Shown here: positions 1-6,224 of the stretch, piece after piece | Layout of the letters: each line of letters begins with the position of its first letter | How positions within the stretch are numbered: the first letter of the stretch is position 1 | Source of the DNA: Thermoplasmatota archaeon | GTDB taxonomy: Archaea; Thermoplasmatota; Thermoplasmata; Thermoplasmatales; Thermoplasmataceae | Direction: 5' to 3' | DNA: 9,619 nt | Assembly: GCA_023379355.1 (NCBI GenBank) | Contig: JAMCUD010000044.1 | Span: forward strand, 1-9,619 | Program-made: the position numbers and the translations under genes | The notes under the pieces: model-generated | The model's input: only the letters and a program-made list of their open reading frames with translations | Database searches by the model: none | What the model was told of the DNA's origin: nothing

Positions 1-57
1 GACCCACGATCACCGACTTAGAAGGACGGTGCCTTATCCATACTAGGCCACGAGCCC
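1..57 (-). tRNA. tRNA-Arg (anticodon TCT), 5' portion, cut by window start
   Basis: Read on the minus strand from 57, the sequence folds as a tRNA. Seven acceptor bases GGGCTCG are followed by TG at positions 8-9, a D-stem GCCT/AGGC, a D-loop containing GG, and an anticodon arm CCGTC-CTTCTAA-GTCGG. The loop gives anticodon TCT, with T33 and purine 37 as expected, so it decodes AGA (and possibly AGG) arginine codons. The T-stem GTGGG follows, and the window ends inside the T-loop, so the acceptor 3' strand is not visible. Two oddities: the anticodon stem has a T-T mismatch at pair 30-40, and the last visible bases read TC after GTGGG where TTC is normal. Either could be real or a sequence error near an end. 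It is divergent from the pcc1 operon. Confidence 0.85.
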
Positions 58-77
58 GTCCGATGAATACTCATTAC

Positions 78-85
78 AATTTTAA
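78..85 (-). promoter_or_regulatory. Possible TATA box of the tRNA-Arg gene
   Basis: An AT-only octamer (AATTTTAA on the plus strand) is centred about 25 nt upstream of the tRNA 5' end at 57, the usual archaeal TATA distance. It is not a strong consensus match and rests mainly on position. Confidence 0.35.
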
Positions 86-111
86 TCTTTGCCTGCCTCA
101 GTTGTGATTCA

Positions 112-119
112 TTTATAAA
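112..119 (+). promoter_or_regulatory. TATA box of the pcc1-prefoldin-mptA operon
   Basis: TTTATAAA is a near-ideal archaeal TATA box. Its centre lies about 28 nt before the ATG at 144, which puts transcription start at or a few bases before that codon. The operon is therefore probably transcribed leaderless or nearly so. No Shine-Dalgarno sequence is visible before 144, in agreement. Confidence 0.7.
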
Positions 120-143
120 TTCATAAGAGCTATCCGTAAGTTG

Positions 144-368
144 ATGAAGCTACGTCTTGACATACCGGTCACTGAGATCAGGAATCTAAACCAGATTATA
201 CATCTGGAGATGAAGGAAGTTGTGGGAAGATCGCGGATGGACATCTCAAATGATCAGGAAAATTACCACATTGATGTAGAATCCCCAGATATGGCGTCGT
301 TCAGAGCGGCTGTGAGCTCGATAACCAGATGGCTTATAATCATTAAAAGAATTGAGGAAGTGAATTGA
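144..368 (+). CDS. pcc1: KEOPS complex subunit Pcc1-like protein
   Basis: A 74-residue protein resembling the small archaeal Pcc1 family. Pcc1 is the dimerising subunit of the KEOPS complex (Kae1-Bud32-Cgi121-Pcc1), which makes threonylcarbamoyladenosine at position 37 of ANN-decoding tRNAs. Visible family features are the short alpha/beta layout, a middle strand (YHIDVESPDM, about residues 41-50) and the C-terminal helix with the S-F-R-A-A-V-S-S-I-T-R-W-L pattern (about 52-64), matching the family's FRAALNSYLRWL-like signature. The ATG at 144 is chosen over the TTG at 141 because the TATA box at 112-119 sets the transcript start there. The gene is one base from prefoldin beta; pairing of Pcc1 with prefoldin beta recurs in archaea and supports the call. 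The short length limits certainty. Confidence 0.75.
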   Translation: MKLRLDIPVTEIRNLNQIIHLEMKEVVGRSRMDISNDQENYHIDVESPDMASFRAAVSSITRWLIIIKRIEEVN

Positions 369-369
369 A

Positions 370-741
370 ATGGAACCGAATCTAAGTGCGTATATTCAGA
401 ATCAGCTTAAGCAGGCTCAACAGATTGAAACCCAGATTGAGCAGATTGCCAATCAGAGATACCAGCTGGATATGAGAGTTAAGGAACTGGACAAGACTCT
501 TGGTGAGCTGGGAAAAATTTCTGATGAGACATCCGTTTTCAAGAGCGTGGGAAACATACTTTACAAGGTTGAGGAAAAGAAGAAGCTTGTAGACGAACTA
601 AGCGAGCAGAAAGAGCTCAGTGAGATAAGGCTGAAAACCCTGGAAAAACAGCAGAAAACACTTGAGGAAAAATACAAGGAACTGGAAACAGCCATAAGGC
701 AGAAATATGAAGAGAGCGGAAGGGGGAATCAGGTTAATTGA
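370..741 (+). CDS. pfdB: Prefoldin subunit beta
   Basis: A 123-residue protein with the beta-class prefoldin plan: an N-terminal coiled-coil helix (about residues 5-50, rich in Q, E and K heptads), a central beta-hairpin (about 51-70, including SVFKSVGNILYKV) and a second coiled-coil helix (about 72-115). Archaeal prefoldin is an alpha2-beta4 jellyfish-shaped hexamer that holds unfolded cytosolic proteins and passes them to the thermosome. Length matches the family (about 115-125 residues). The ATG at 370 follows the pcc1 stop by one base and is preceded by a GGAAGTGA-type Shine-Dalgarno (about 356-363) inside the pcc1 3' end, so the two are translated from one mRNA. The stop overlaps the mptA start. 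The alpha subunit is not in the window. Confidence 0.92.
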   Translation: MEPNLSAYIQNQLKQAQQIETQIEQIANQRYQLDMRVKELDKTLGELGKISDETSVFKSVGNILYKVEEKKKLVDELSEQKELSEIRLKTLEKQQKTLEEKYKELETAIRQKYEESGRGNQVN

Positions 742-1634
742 TAGATTATCCTGACGTTCAGAGCTCACTTCCCGGACACCTGATCCCCATAGAGAGCGTT
801 GGCGTAAAAGGCGTTTACTACCCGATTCAGGTCAAGCGTCCAGGTAAGTCAATAAATCTTGTCGCAAGGATAGGTCTCTCCGTGGATATACCCTCTGACA
901 GGAAGGGAGCAGACATTTCAAGAAATCTGGAAGCCGTCAATGAGGTCCTTGGAAAAGGCGAGATAGATGGCATTGAAACTGTGGCAAAGCTGCTTTCTGA
1001 AAAGTTACTGGAAAAGATTCCATATTCCAATACGTCCACGGTAACCATAGAATCAGACTATTTTGTTCCAAAAAGAAGTGAAAGTGGAAAGGAATCCATG
1101 GTGAGATACGGGATCCATGGAAAAGCAAATGCACGACGGGGTGAATCAACTTTAGAATCAATAGGTGTGGAAGTTAAAGGTATGAACGCATGCCCCTGTG
1201 CAATGGAAGGAACAAGGGCAATCATGATTGATAAATTCAAGATGGAATCCCAGTTTCTTTCTTCAATACCCAGCATGACACATAATCAAAGGAATACAGT
1301 AATATTGACAATACAGACTTCACATGAAAATCCTGTTGAGATTGATGACCTCATAACGATTGTAGAGAATGTCTTTGGTAGCCCCCTTCTGCCTTTGCTG
1401 AAAAGATCAGATGAGGCAAACATAGTCTATAATGCCCACATGAACCCAAAATTCGTGGAGGACATAGCCAGGGAGGTTGTTTTTCAGACTGTGATGAAAT
1501 ATAGCAGTTTTCCGGATTGCACCAGCATTGAAGTCTCATCGGAGAGCGATGAAAGTATACACCCACATAATGCATTCGCTTCTATGGTTACAACTTTCGG
1601 GTCTGTGAGGAAAAGCTTCGCCAGGAAGTTTTAA
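738..1634 (+). CDS. mptA: GTP cyclohydrolase of the MptA/FolE2 (type IB) family
   Basis: A 298-residue protein of the metal-dependent FolE2/MptA family, which opens GTP to give a dihydroneopterin derivative. Visible signatures are DVQ near the N-terminus (residues 6-8), VGVKGVYYPI (21-30), the Cys motif GMNACPCAMEG (148-158, with Cys152 and Cys154), SMTHNQR (179-185) and the C-terminal HPHNAFA (275-281). In methanogens MptA yields 7,8-dihydroneopterin 2',3'-cyclic phosphate for methanopterin. Bacterial FolE2 yields the triphosphate for folate and deazaguanines. In a non-methanogen such as this organism appears to be, a role in pterin or archaeosine precursor supply is equally possible; the product cannot be read from sequence. 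Translation starts at a TTG that shares four bases (TTGA) with the prefoldin stop, and the family N-terminus fits this start. Confidence 0.88.
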   Translation: MIDYPDVQSSLPGHLIPIESVGVKGVYYPIQVKRPGKSINLVARIGLSVDIPSDRKGADISRNLEAVNEVLGKGEIDGIETVAKLLSEKLLEKIPYSNTSTVTIESDYFVPKRSESGKESMVRYGIHGKANARRGESTLESIGVEVKGMNACPCAMEGTRAIMIDKFKMESQFLSSIPSMTHNQRNTVILTIQTSHENPVEIDDLITIVENVFGSPLLPLLKRSDEANIVYNAHMNPKFVEDIAREVVFQTVMKYSSFPDCTSIEVSSESDESIHPHNAFASMVTTFGSVRKSFARKF

Positions 1635-1641
1635 AGATCTG

Positions 1642-1667
1642 GAATTAGTTCTTTTACGGACTAATTC
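1642..1667. terminator. Hairpin between convergent mptA and ribH, possible bidirectional terminator
   Basis: GAATTAGT (1642-1649) is an exact inverted repeat of ACTAATTC (1660-1667), around a 10-base loop. It sits in the 58-bp gap between the stop codons of two convergent genes, 7 bases after mptA. The plus-strand transcript has a pyrimidine-rich TTCTTTT in the loop, but neither strand has a long U-tract after the stem, so true termination is uncertain. Confidence 0.45.
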
Positions 1668-1692
1668 TCTAAATATTTGTAAGTATAAAGGA

Positions 1693-2100
1693 TCAGATCT
1701 CCTTAAGCCTTCTGATCATCTTGACAACGCTTTCAACTGCATCTCTTGCTGTTTCTATCCTGGCCTCTGCCTGGAGCCTTGTCTGATTTGGGCCGGAAAT
1801 ACCAAGTGCAACTGGCTTTGAGTATTCTAGACCCAGGTCCTCAATCTTTCTCGCTGAATTCTGCATTATGATCTGGTCATGATCCGTCTCACCTTTTATT
1901 ACAGCTCCCAGTGTAACAACCCCATCAACGTCCGGAAGTTCCAGTAGCTTCTTGACACCCAGAGGGATGTCAAATGTGCCTGGCACTTTCAATGTCCGGG
2001 TTACTTCCACCCCTAGGAACTTTGCGTGTTCTGTCGCTCTCTGCAGCATCATCATCGTTATGTCATAATTATATTCCGAAACCACTATCCCTATTTTCAT
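1693..2100 (-). CDS. ribH: 6,7-dimethyl-8-ribityllumazine synthase
   Basis: A 135-residue lumazine synthase, which condenses 5-amino-6-ribitylaminouracil with 3,4-dihydroxy-2-butanone 4-phosphate, the penultimate step to riboflavin. Family marks are IGIVVSEYN at the N-terminus, VPGTFDIP (39-46), LGAVIKGETDHDQI (64-77) with the catalytic-loop His74, and a GPNQTRLQAEARI segment (103-115) in the phosphate-binding region. Length is normal for the small icosahedral or pentameric form. The ATG at 2100 is preferred over an in-frame GTG at 2109, because a strong AGGTGAT ribosome site lies at 2105-2111 and would overlap that GTG. This is the last gene of the ribB-ribL-ribC-ribH operon, starting 9 nt after the ribC stop. 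Confidence 0.93.
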   Translation of the reverse strand: MKIGIVVSEYNYDITMMMLQRATEHAKFLGVEVTRTLKVPGTFDIPLGVKKLLELPDVDGVVTLGAVIKGETDHDQIIMQNSARKIEDLGLEYSKPVALGISGPNQTRLQAEARIETARDAVESVVKMIRRLKEI

Positions 2101-2104
2101 TTCA

Positions 2105-2109
2105 ATCAC

Positions 2110-2111
<2 letters not shown>
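2105..2111 (-). promoter_or_regulatory. Shine-Dalgarno site that fixes the ribH start
   Basis: AGGTGAT on the minus strand matches the complement of the archaeal 16S rRNA 3' end and lies 4 nt before the ATG at 2100. It spans the ribC stop codon (TAG at 2110-2112) and argues against the GTG at 2109. Confidence 0.75.
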
Positions 2112-3032
<921 letters not shown>

Positions 3033-3720
3033 GCCACTCGGAAACTATATCTGAACCATCTATAAAATTTAGTTTGTTGGATCTGGCAAACTCCAATGCC
3101 TCATCTCTTGACATTGATTTACCATTGTCTGATAGTGTCTCTACTATTGTAGCCGAAGGGATCAGTCCTGCTTTCTCAACCATGTAGGTGGAAAGTTCAG
3201 TATGTCCCTTTCTCACAGAAAAATAGCCCTCTCTTGCTATTAGAAGTATTACATGACCTGGAGATCTGAAACGCTTTGAAAATTCAACTCTTGGATCGAT
3301 CTTCAATTTCCCCATTCCTGAAATAAAATTTGAGAACTCGTTGATTGTCTTTGACCTGTCCTGATCTGATATACCCGTGAAGGTACTCCTGTGGTTGATT
3401 GTTACGGTGAAGGAGCTTGTTTTGTCGTATCTCATATCTGAGGCGTCCGCAAGCATTCTTCCCTGATCAAGAACCTCCCTGTACAGATCATCCAGAAACG
3501 GAAGACCCAGAATTCGTGCAGTTTCTTCCTTCACTGTTGTGCATATGAGGCCACCGCCACTCTTCCTGAAAAATCTTATAATTTCATTATTTGCGAACTG
3601 TGACGGGATCACCAGATCTGTCTCCCCCTCCCGATCTTTGAAATCAAATATCATTATTGGTTTCCCAGACCTGAGATCGGCTATTGCCTGCTTGAACATG
3701 ATACATAATCCCTAAGTTGA

Positions 3721-3736
3721 ATATAATAATTTGCGT
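3721..3736 (-). promoter_or_regulatory. BRE/TATA promoter of the ribB-ribL-ribC-ribH operon
   Basis: On the minus strand, CGCAAA (3731-3736, BRE-like) precedes TTATTATAT (about 3721-3729). The TATA centre is about 26 nt from the ribB ATG at 3699, which predicts a leaderless transcript and leaves no room for a leader riboswitch. Confidence 0.65.
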
Positions 3737-3738
3737 AG

Positions 3739-3756
3739 TTACTCAAATTTGAGTAA
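3739..3756. promoter_or_regulatory. 18-bp perfect palindrome, candidate operator for ribB and rimI
   Basis: TTACTCAAATTTGAGTAA is identical to its reverse complement over all 18 bases. It begins two bases beyond the ribB BRE and overlaps the most plausible TATA region of the divergent rimI-like gene. A perfect two-fold site flush against a core promoter is typical of a dimeric helix-turn-helix regulator. In archaea with the riboflavin regulator RbkR (a winged-helix domain fused to CTP-dependent riboflavin kinase, known from Thermoplasma), such sites precede rib genes. Assigning this palindrome to RbkR is inference from position and symmetry, as no regulator gene is in the window. Confidence 0.65.
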
Positions 3757-3790
3757 TAATCTTAACATAGTTCTTTTATCTCTCACACTG

Positions 3791-4249
3791 TTGAAAATAC
3801 GCAACTTTGTGGATGATGACCTTTCTGCCATAGAAGAACTAGAGCATAAAGCTTTTCAAGTGGGTCCGTACAGCAGAAGAATGCTTAAAAGGATATTCAA
3901 CAAGAAAGGAAGCTTCAATGTGGTTGCCGAGGAAGATGGGAGATTGGTGGGTTATGCTGTGGCAATGCCACTTGATCTTTTTTCTGCAGATATCGAGAGC
4001 ATTGCCGTTGATCCTGATTTTCATGGCCGCGGAATCGGTACATTGATAATCAGGGAGATAGAGGCTGAGATGGTTAAACGGGGATACCTTCATTCAATAC
4101 TTGAAGTGAGGGACAGAAATGATGAGGCTATAGGATTCTACAAAAAAAATGGGTACACTGTTCTGGACTATCTCCCAACATATTATACCGAGGATTTTCG
4201 TGGTTCCAGGGGCGCTATCCGGATGCACAAGTTCATGAAAGTCAAGTAA
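3791..4249 (+). CDS. rimI: GNAT-family N-acetyltransferase, RimI-like
   Basis: A 152-residue Gcn5-related acetyltransferase. Features from the TTG start (3791): MKIRNFVDDDLSAIEELEHKAF at the N-terminus, the strand DIESIAVDP leading into the acetyl-CoA pyrophosphate loop HGRGIG, then ILEVRDRNDEAIGFYKKNGY (motif B) and a C-terminal YYTEDFRGSRGAIRMHKFM. The LEVR-x-x-N-x-x-A-x-x-FY-x-x-x-G pattern and the late YY are typical of RimI/Ard1-type enzymes, which acetylate protein N-termini; archaeal members have broad specificity. An in-frame extension to 3731 is rejected because it would start inside the palindrome and promoter DNA. The TTG gives a start like the family's M-x-I-R. It is divergent from ribB, sharing its control region, and its stop is 10 bp from the convergent HD gene. 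The exact substrate is not readable. Confidence 0.82.
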   Translation: MKIRNFVDDDLSAIEELEHKAFQVGPYSRRMLKRIFNKKGSFNVVAEEDGRLVGYAVAMPLDLFSADIESIAVDPDFHGRGIGTLIIREIEAEMVKRGYLHSILEVRDRNDEAIGFYKKNGYTVLDYLPTYYTEDFRGSRGAIRMHKFMKVK

Positions 4250-4259
4250 CCTGAATAGA

Positions 4260-5414
4260 TCATATGTTTCTCAGTATCTCTTCAACTTTGCTTTGAACTG
4301 ATATGTCCGCGGATACAAGAATGTGCCTCTGTTCCATTGTTCCATAGAGTGCGGCTACAAGAGGTGACAGATCCCTGATATCCACCTTCTTTCCTCCAAC
4401 CAATACCTGAATTGATGATTTTATTCTCCCCTCCCCGGTGAAATCCAGAGGAGGTATTATGTCTGTTATGGTTTTATCCCGGGCGTCGGACCCGAGTTTT
4501 TCTATTTTCTGCAATATGGATGAGAGCTTTTCCACACTGTATGCGGTTTTGAGAACGGGTTTGTAGAGTCTTCTTTCCATTATTGATCTTGCTAAGTAAC
4601 CTGCTTTTTTATCCGTGATCAGTTTATCAATAAGATCATGATCTGTTGTGCGGAATGGGTTTTCAAGATCAACCTCAGAGATCTCCAGTGCCCTTTCAAG
4701 CATAAGCTGAGCTATTCTTGCGGTCTTGTGGAAATATACAGAATTGTACATCAGTATTCGGCCAATAAGAAGTGATTCTGCCGCGGGAATTCCCTTCTCC
4801 TCGATGTATATGGATGCGTCATCCATGTAAGAGATATTGAATATCCTCCTGTGATCAATATGACCCATTGCTACCCCTGTAAACAGGGCATCCCTTCTGA
4901 GATAGTCCATCTCATCTATATCAGTGGGACCGCTGATAAGTTTGGAGAGCACCGGATATTTAGATGATTTTCCACTTATTATTGAAGCAACCTCAGGTGG
5001 AGATATGGAGAATTTTTCCAGTATTTCGGGTATTTCGGAGTCTCCAAATGGTTCCCTCCCCTGAATTATTCTGCAGGATGCTTCCAGATGATCCATACCT
5101 GTTAATTTCTCAAAGTAATTCTCAACACTGTGGCTCATTGCAGGATGTCCTACATCATGAAGAAGAGCTGAGACCTGAAGCAGTGCTTTATCGCTGATTC
5201 CAAATGCCTCAGAGGCTTCGGAGGCGAGGTGGTATGTACCAAGGGAATGTTCAAATCTTGTATGGTTTGAACCTGGAAAAACAAGGTAGCAGAGACCCAA
5301 CTGCCTCACATACCTGAGTCTCTGGAAGTAGGAGCTGTCCATTAACTCAAGTGCAAGATTGTCAACCTTTACAGGTCCGTTAAGAGGGTCCTGAATAACC
5401 TTGAATTTTTCCAT
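4260..5414 (-). CDS. HD-domain phosphohydrolase, dNTPase/SAMHD1-like (COG1078-type)
   Basis: A 384-residue HD-superfamily metal-dependent phosphohydrolase. The N-terminal half holds the HD fold: IQDPLNGPVKV (7-17), YFQRLRYVRQLG (29-40), NHTRFEHSLG (50-59, metal ligand His56), LLHDVGH (84-90, His86-Asp87) and the late TDIDEMDYLRRD (164-175) that supplies the final metal-ligand Asp (Asp165 or Asp167). This layout is that of dGTPases and SAMHD1, which split dNTPs to nucleoside and triphosphate, so nucleotide-pool control is the likely role. The C-terminal third is helical with no motif I recognise. The ATG at 5414 follows a TATA-like box at 5433-5440 with a GAGG about 7-10 nt upstream. Archaeal members are mostly uncharacterised, so the precise substrate is open. 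Confidence 0.85.
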   Translation of the reverse strand: MEKFKVIQDPLNGPVKVDNLALELMDSSYFQRLRYVRQLGLCYLVFPGSNHTRFEHSLGTYHLASEASEAFGISDKALLQVSALLHDVGHPAMSHSVENYFEKLTGMDHLEASCRIIQGREPFGDSEIPEILEKFSISPPEVASIISGKSSKYPVLSKLISGPTDIDEMDYLRRDALFTGVAMGHIDHRRIFNISYMDDASIYIEEKGIPAAESLLIGRILMYNSVYFHKTARIAQLMLERALEISEVDLENPFRTTDHDLIDKLITDKKAGYLARSIMERRLYKPVLKTAYSVEKLSSILQKIEKLGSDARDKTITDIIPPLDFTGEGRIKSSIQVLVGGKKVDIRDLSPLVAALYGTMEQRHILVSADISVQSKVEEILRNI

Positions 5415-5432
5415 TCATATGCCTCAAAAGAC

Positions 5433-5440
5433 TATTTAAT
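5433..5440 (-). promoter_or_regulatory. TATA box of the HD phosphohydrolase gene
   Basis: ATTAAATA on the minus strand, centred about 22 nt before the ATG at 5414. It lies just past the 3' end of the SRP RNA, so the HD gene can be transcribed separately from it, with a leaderless or very short-leader mRNA. Confidence 0.5.
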
Positions 5441-5444
5441 GGTT

Positions 5445-5750
5445 AATACCGGACGCACCTGAATCGGTCCAGATGTCCTGACAGGTGCCCCCTGATTCCT
5501 CTCTACCCCGCACCCCTTCAGCATCGATGGTCCAAGATACCGTTGCCCCCTTCCGGTTCTGGCGGATTCTCCTGTCAGATTACCCAGCCAGTTTCCTTTG
5601 AATCTGGCCGGGTAAACCCACGATCCAAAGGGACAGAGTTTCATTGATTCCACAGGGCCTGGCAGAAGTCTGGTTGGCCTCTTCAGGCAGTCGCCCCCGC
5701 ATATAGACTTCGGGTTACAGAGAGTGCCTGGCTCTCCGGTCTAGTCCGGT
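5445..5750 (-). ncRNA. ffs: Signal recognition particle RNA (7S RNA)
   Basis: Minus-strand transcript of about 306 nt with archaeal SRP RNA structure. The 5' ACCGGAC (5750-5744) pairs exactly with 3' GUCCGGU (5454-5448), closing the molecule (helix 1). The Alu domain has a GAGAG/CUCUC hairpin (5720-5736), the conserved UGUAA motif (5719-5715) and a following CCCG...CGGG stem. In the S domain, helix 6 is a 9-bp stem CCCGGCCAG/CUGGCUGGG (5583-5612). Helix 8 is the diagnostic SRP54-binding hairpin with a CCGGAAGG tetraloop, preceded by CCAGAA and followed by GGGCAACGG (5540-5565). The RNA scaffolds SRP19 and SRP54 and directs membrane and secreted proteins to the translocon. The ends are placed by helix 1 and by the TATA box at 5771-5778 and could be off by several bases. 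A 73-codon open frame on this strand is not a gene. Confidence 0.92.
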
Positions 5751-5770
5751 TGTTCCTAATGCGTTCCGCT

Positions 5771-5778
5771 TTATAAAA
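5771..5778 (-). promoter_or_regulatory. TATA box of the SRP RNA gene
   Basis: TTTTATAA on the minus strand is a strong archaeal TATA box centred about 25 nt from base 5750, where helix 1 predicts the RNA begins. Structure and promoter spacing agree independently. Confidence 0.75.
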
Positions 5779-5791
5779 GATTTTTGACCTG

Positions 5792-5799
5792 AAAAAAAA
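5792..5799 (-). terminator. Oligo-U terminator downstream of the MIP18 gene
   Basis: Eight consecutive Ts on the minus strand, about 60 nt after the MIP18 stop and just ahead of the SRP promoter. Archaeal termination often needs only a U-tract. A weak CAGT/ACTG hairpin lies upstream (about 5807-5818). The rest of the 5751-5858 gap holds only the SRP TATA box. Confidence 0.5.
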
Positions 5800-5858
5800 T
5801 ACGGGGCAGTTTAGACTGTAAAATGACGTTTCAATTCTTTTAATTCCCTGGGTAAAAA

Positions 5859-6155
5859 TCACATATTAAGGGCTTCTTTAGCCTCGTCTGTCATCATATT
5901 TGGATTCCACGGAGGTTCCCAGACCAGTTCTATATCTGCAGCTTCAACGCCGGGAATATTTTCTACAACCCTCTGTGCCTCAGATAAAATCCATGGAGTT
6001 ACCGGGCAGGTGGGAGCAGTCATGGTCATTTTAATATAAACTCTGTCGCCATTTATGGCAATATCGTATACCAATCCGAGATTGACAACATCCATGCCTA
6101 TTTCAGGGTCAGATACCTGTTTCATCTCTTCCAGTATTTCCTCTTTTGTAACCAT
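5859..6155 (-). CDS. MIP18/SufT-type Fe-S cluster assembly protein (DUF59)
   Basis: A 98-residue single-domain DUF59 (MIP18) protein. Family features are EEILEEMKQVSDPEIGMDVVNLGLVYDI at the N-terminus, the strand VYIKMTMTAPTCPVT with the conserved Cys of the TxPxCP motif, the helix ending in IPGVEAADIELVWEPPWNP, and the C-terminal MTDEAKEALNM. Relatives (SufT, Mip18/CIA2) help mature Fe-S proteins; in archaea they often stand near ApbC/SUF genes, which are not here. The ATG at 6155 is preferred for its family-like MVTKEE N-terminus. An ATG at 6164 and a TTG at 6167 are in-frame alternatives that would add three or four residues. The exact partner cannot be told. Confidence 0.88.
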   Translation of the reverse strand: MVTKEEILEEMKQVSDPEIGMDVVNLGLVYDIAINGDRVYIKMTMTAPTCPVTPWILSEAQRVVENIPGVEAADIELVWEPPWNPNMMTDEAKEALNM

Positions 6156-6198
6156 AGTTAACATCAAAACATTGATTTTGAATACTTAACTGTTGTGT

Positions 6199-6206
6199 GT
6201 TTATAC
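6199..6206 (-). promoter_or_regulatory. Possible TATA box upstream of the MIP18 gene
   Basis: TGTATAAA on the minus strand lies in the gap between the fusion gene and MIP18. It would start transcription near 6176, about 20 nt before the chosen ATG. A weaker TAAGTATT at 6181-6188 would instead give a start near 6158, almost leaderless. The sequence does not decide between them. Confidence 0.4.
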
Positions 6207-6224
6207 AATGACAAACGCTGAATT

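Noticed and set aside
3699..3740. FMN riboswitch in front of ribB
   Set aside because: The TATA position predicts transcription starting at the ATG, so there is no leader. No RFN-like conserved helices are seen.
3731..3790. 20-codon N-terminal extension of the RimI-like gene
   Set aside because: It would begin inside the divergent promoter and palindrome. The family N-terminus (M-x-I-R) starts at 3791.
5432..5653. 73-codon minus-strand open frame ahead of the HD gene
   Set aside because: It lies within the SRP RNA, whose helices and conserved motifs explain the sequence. The frame has no family resemblance.
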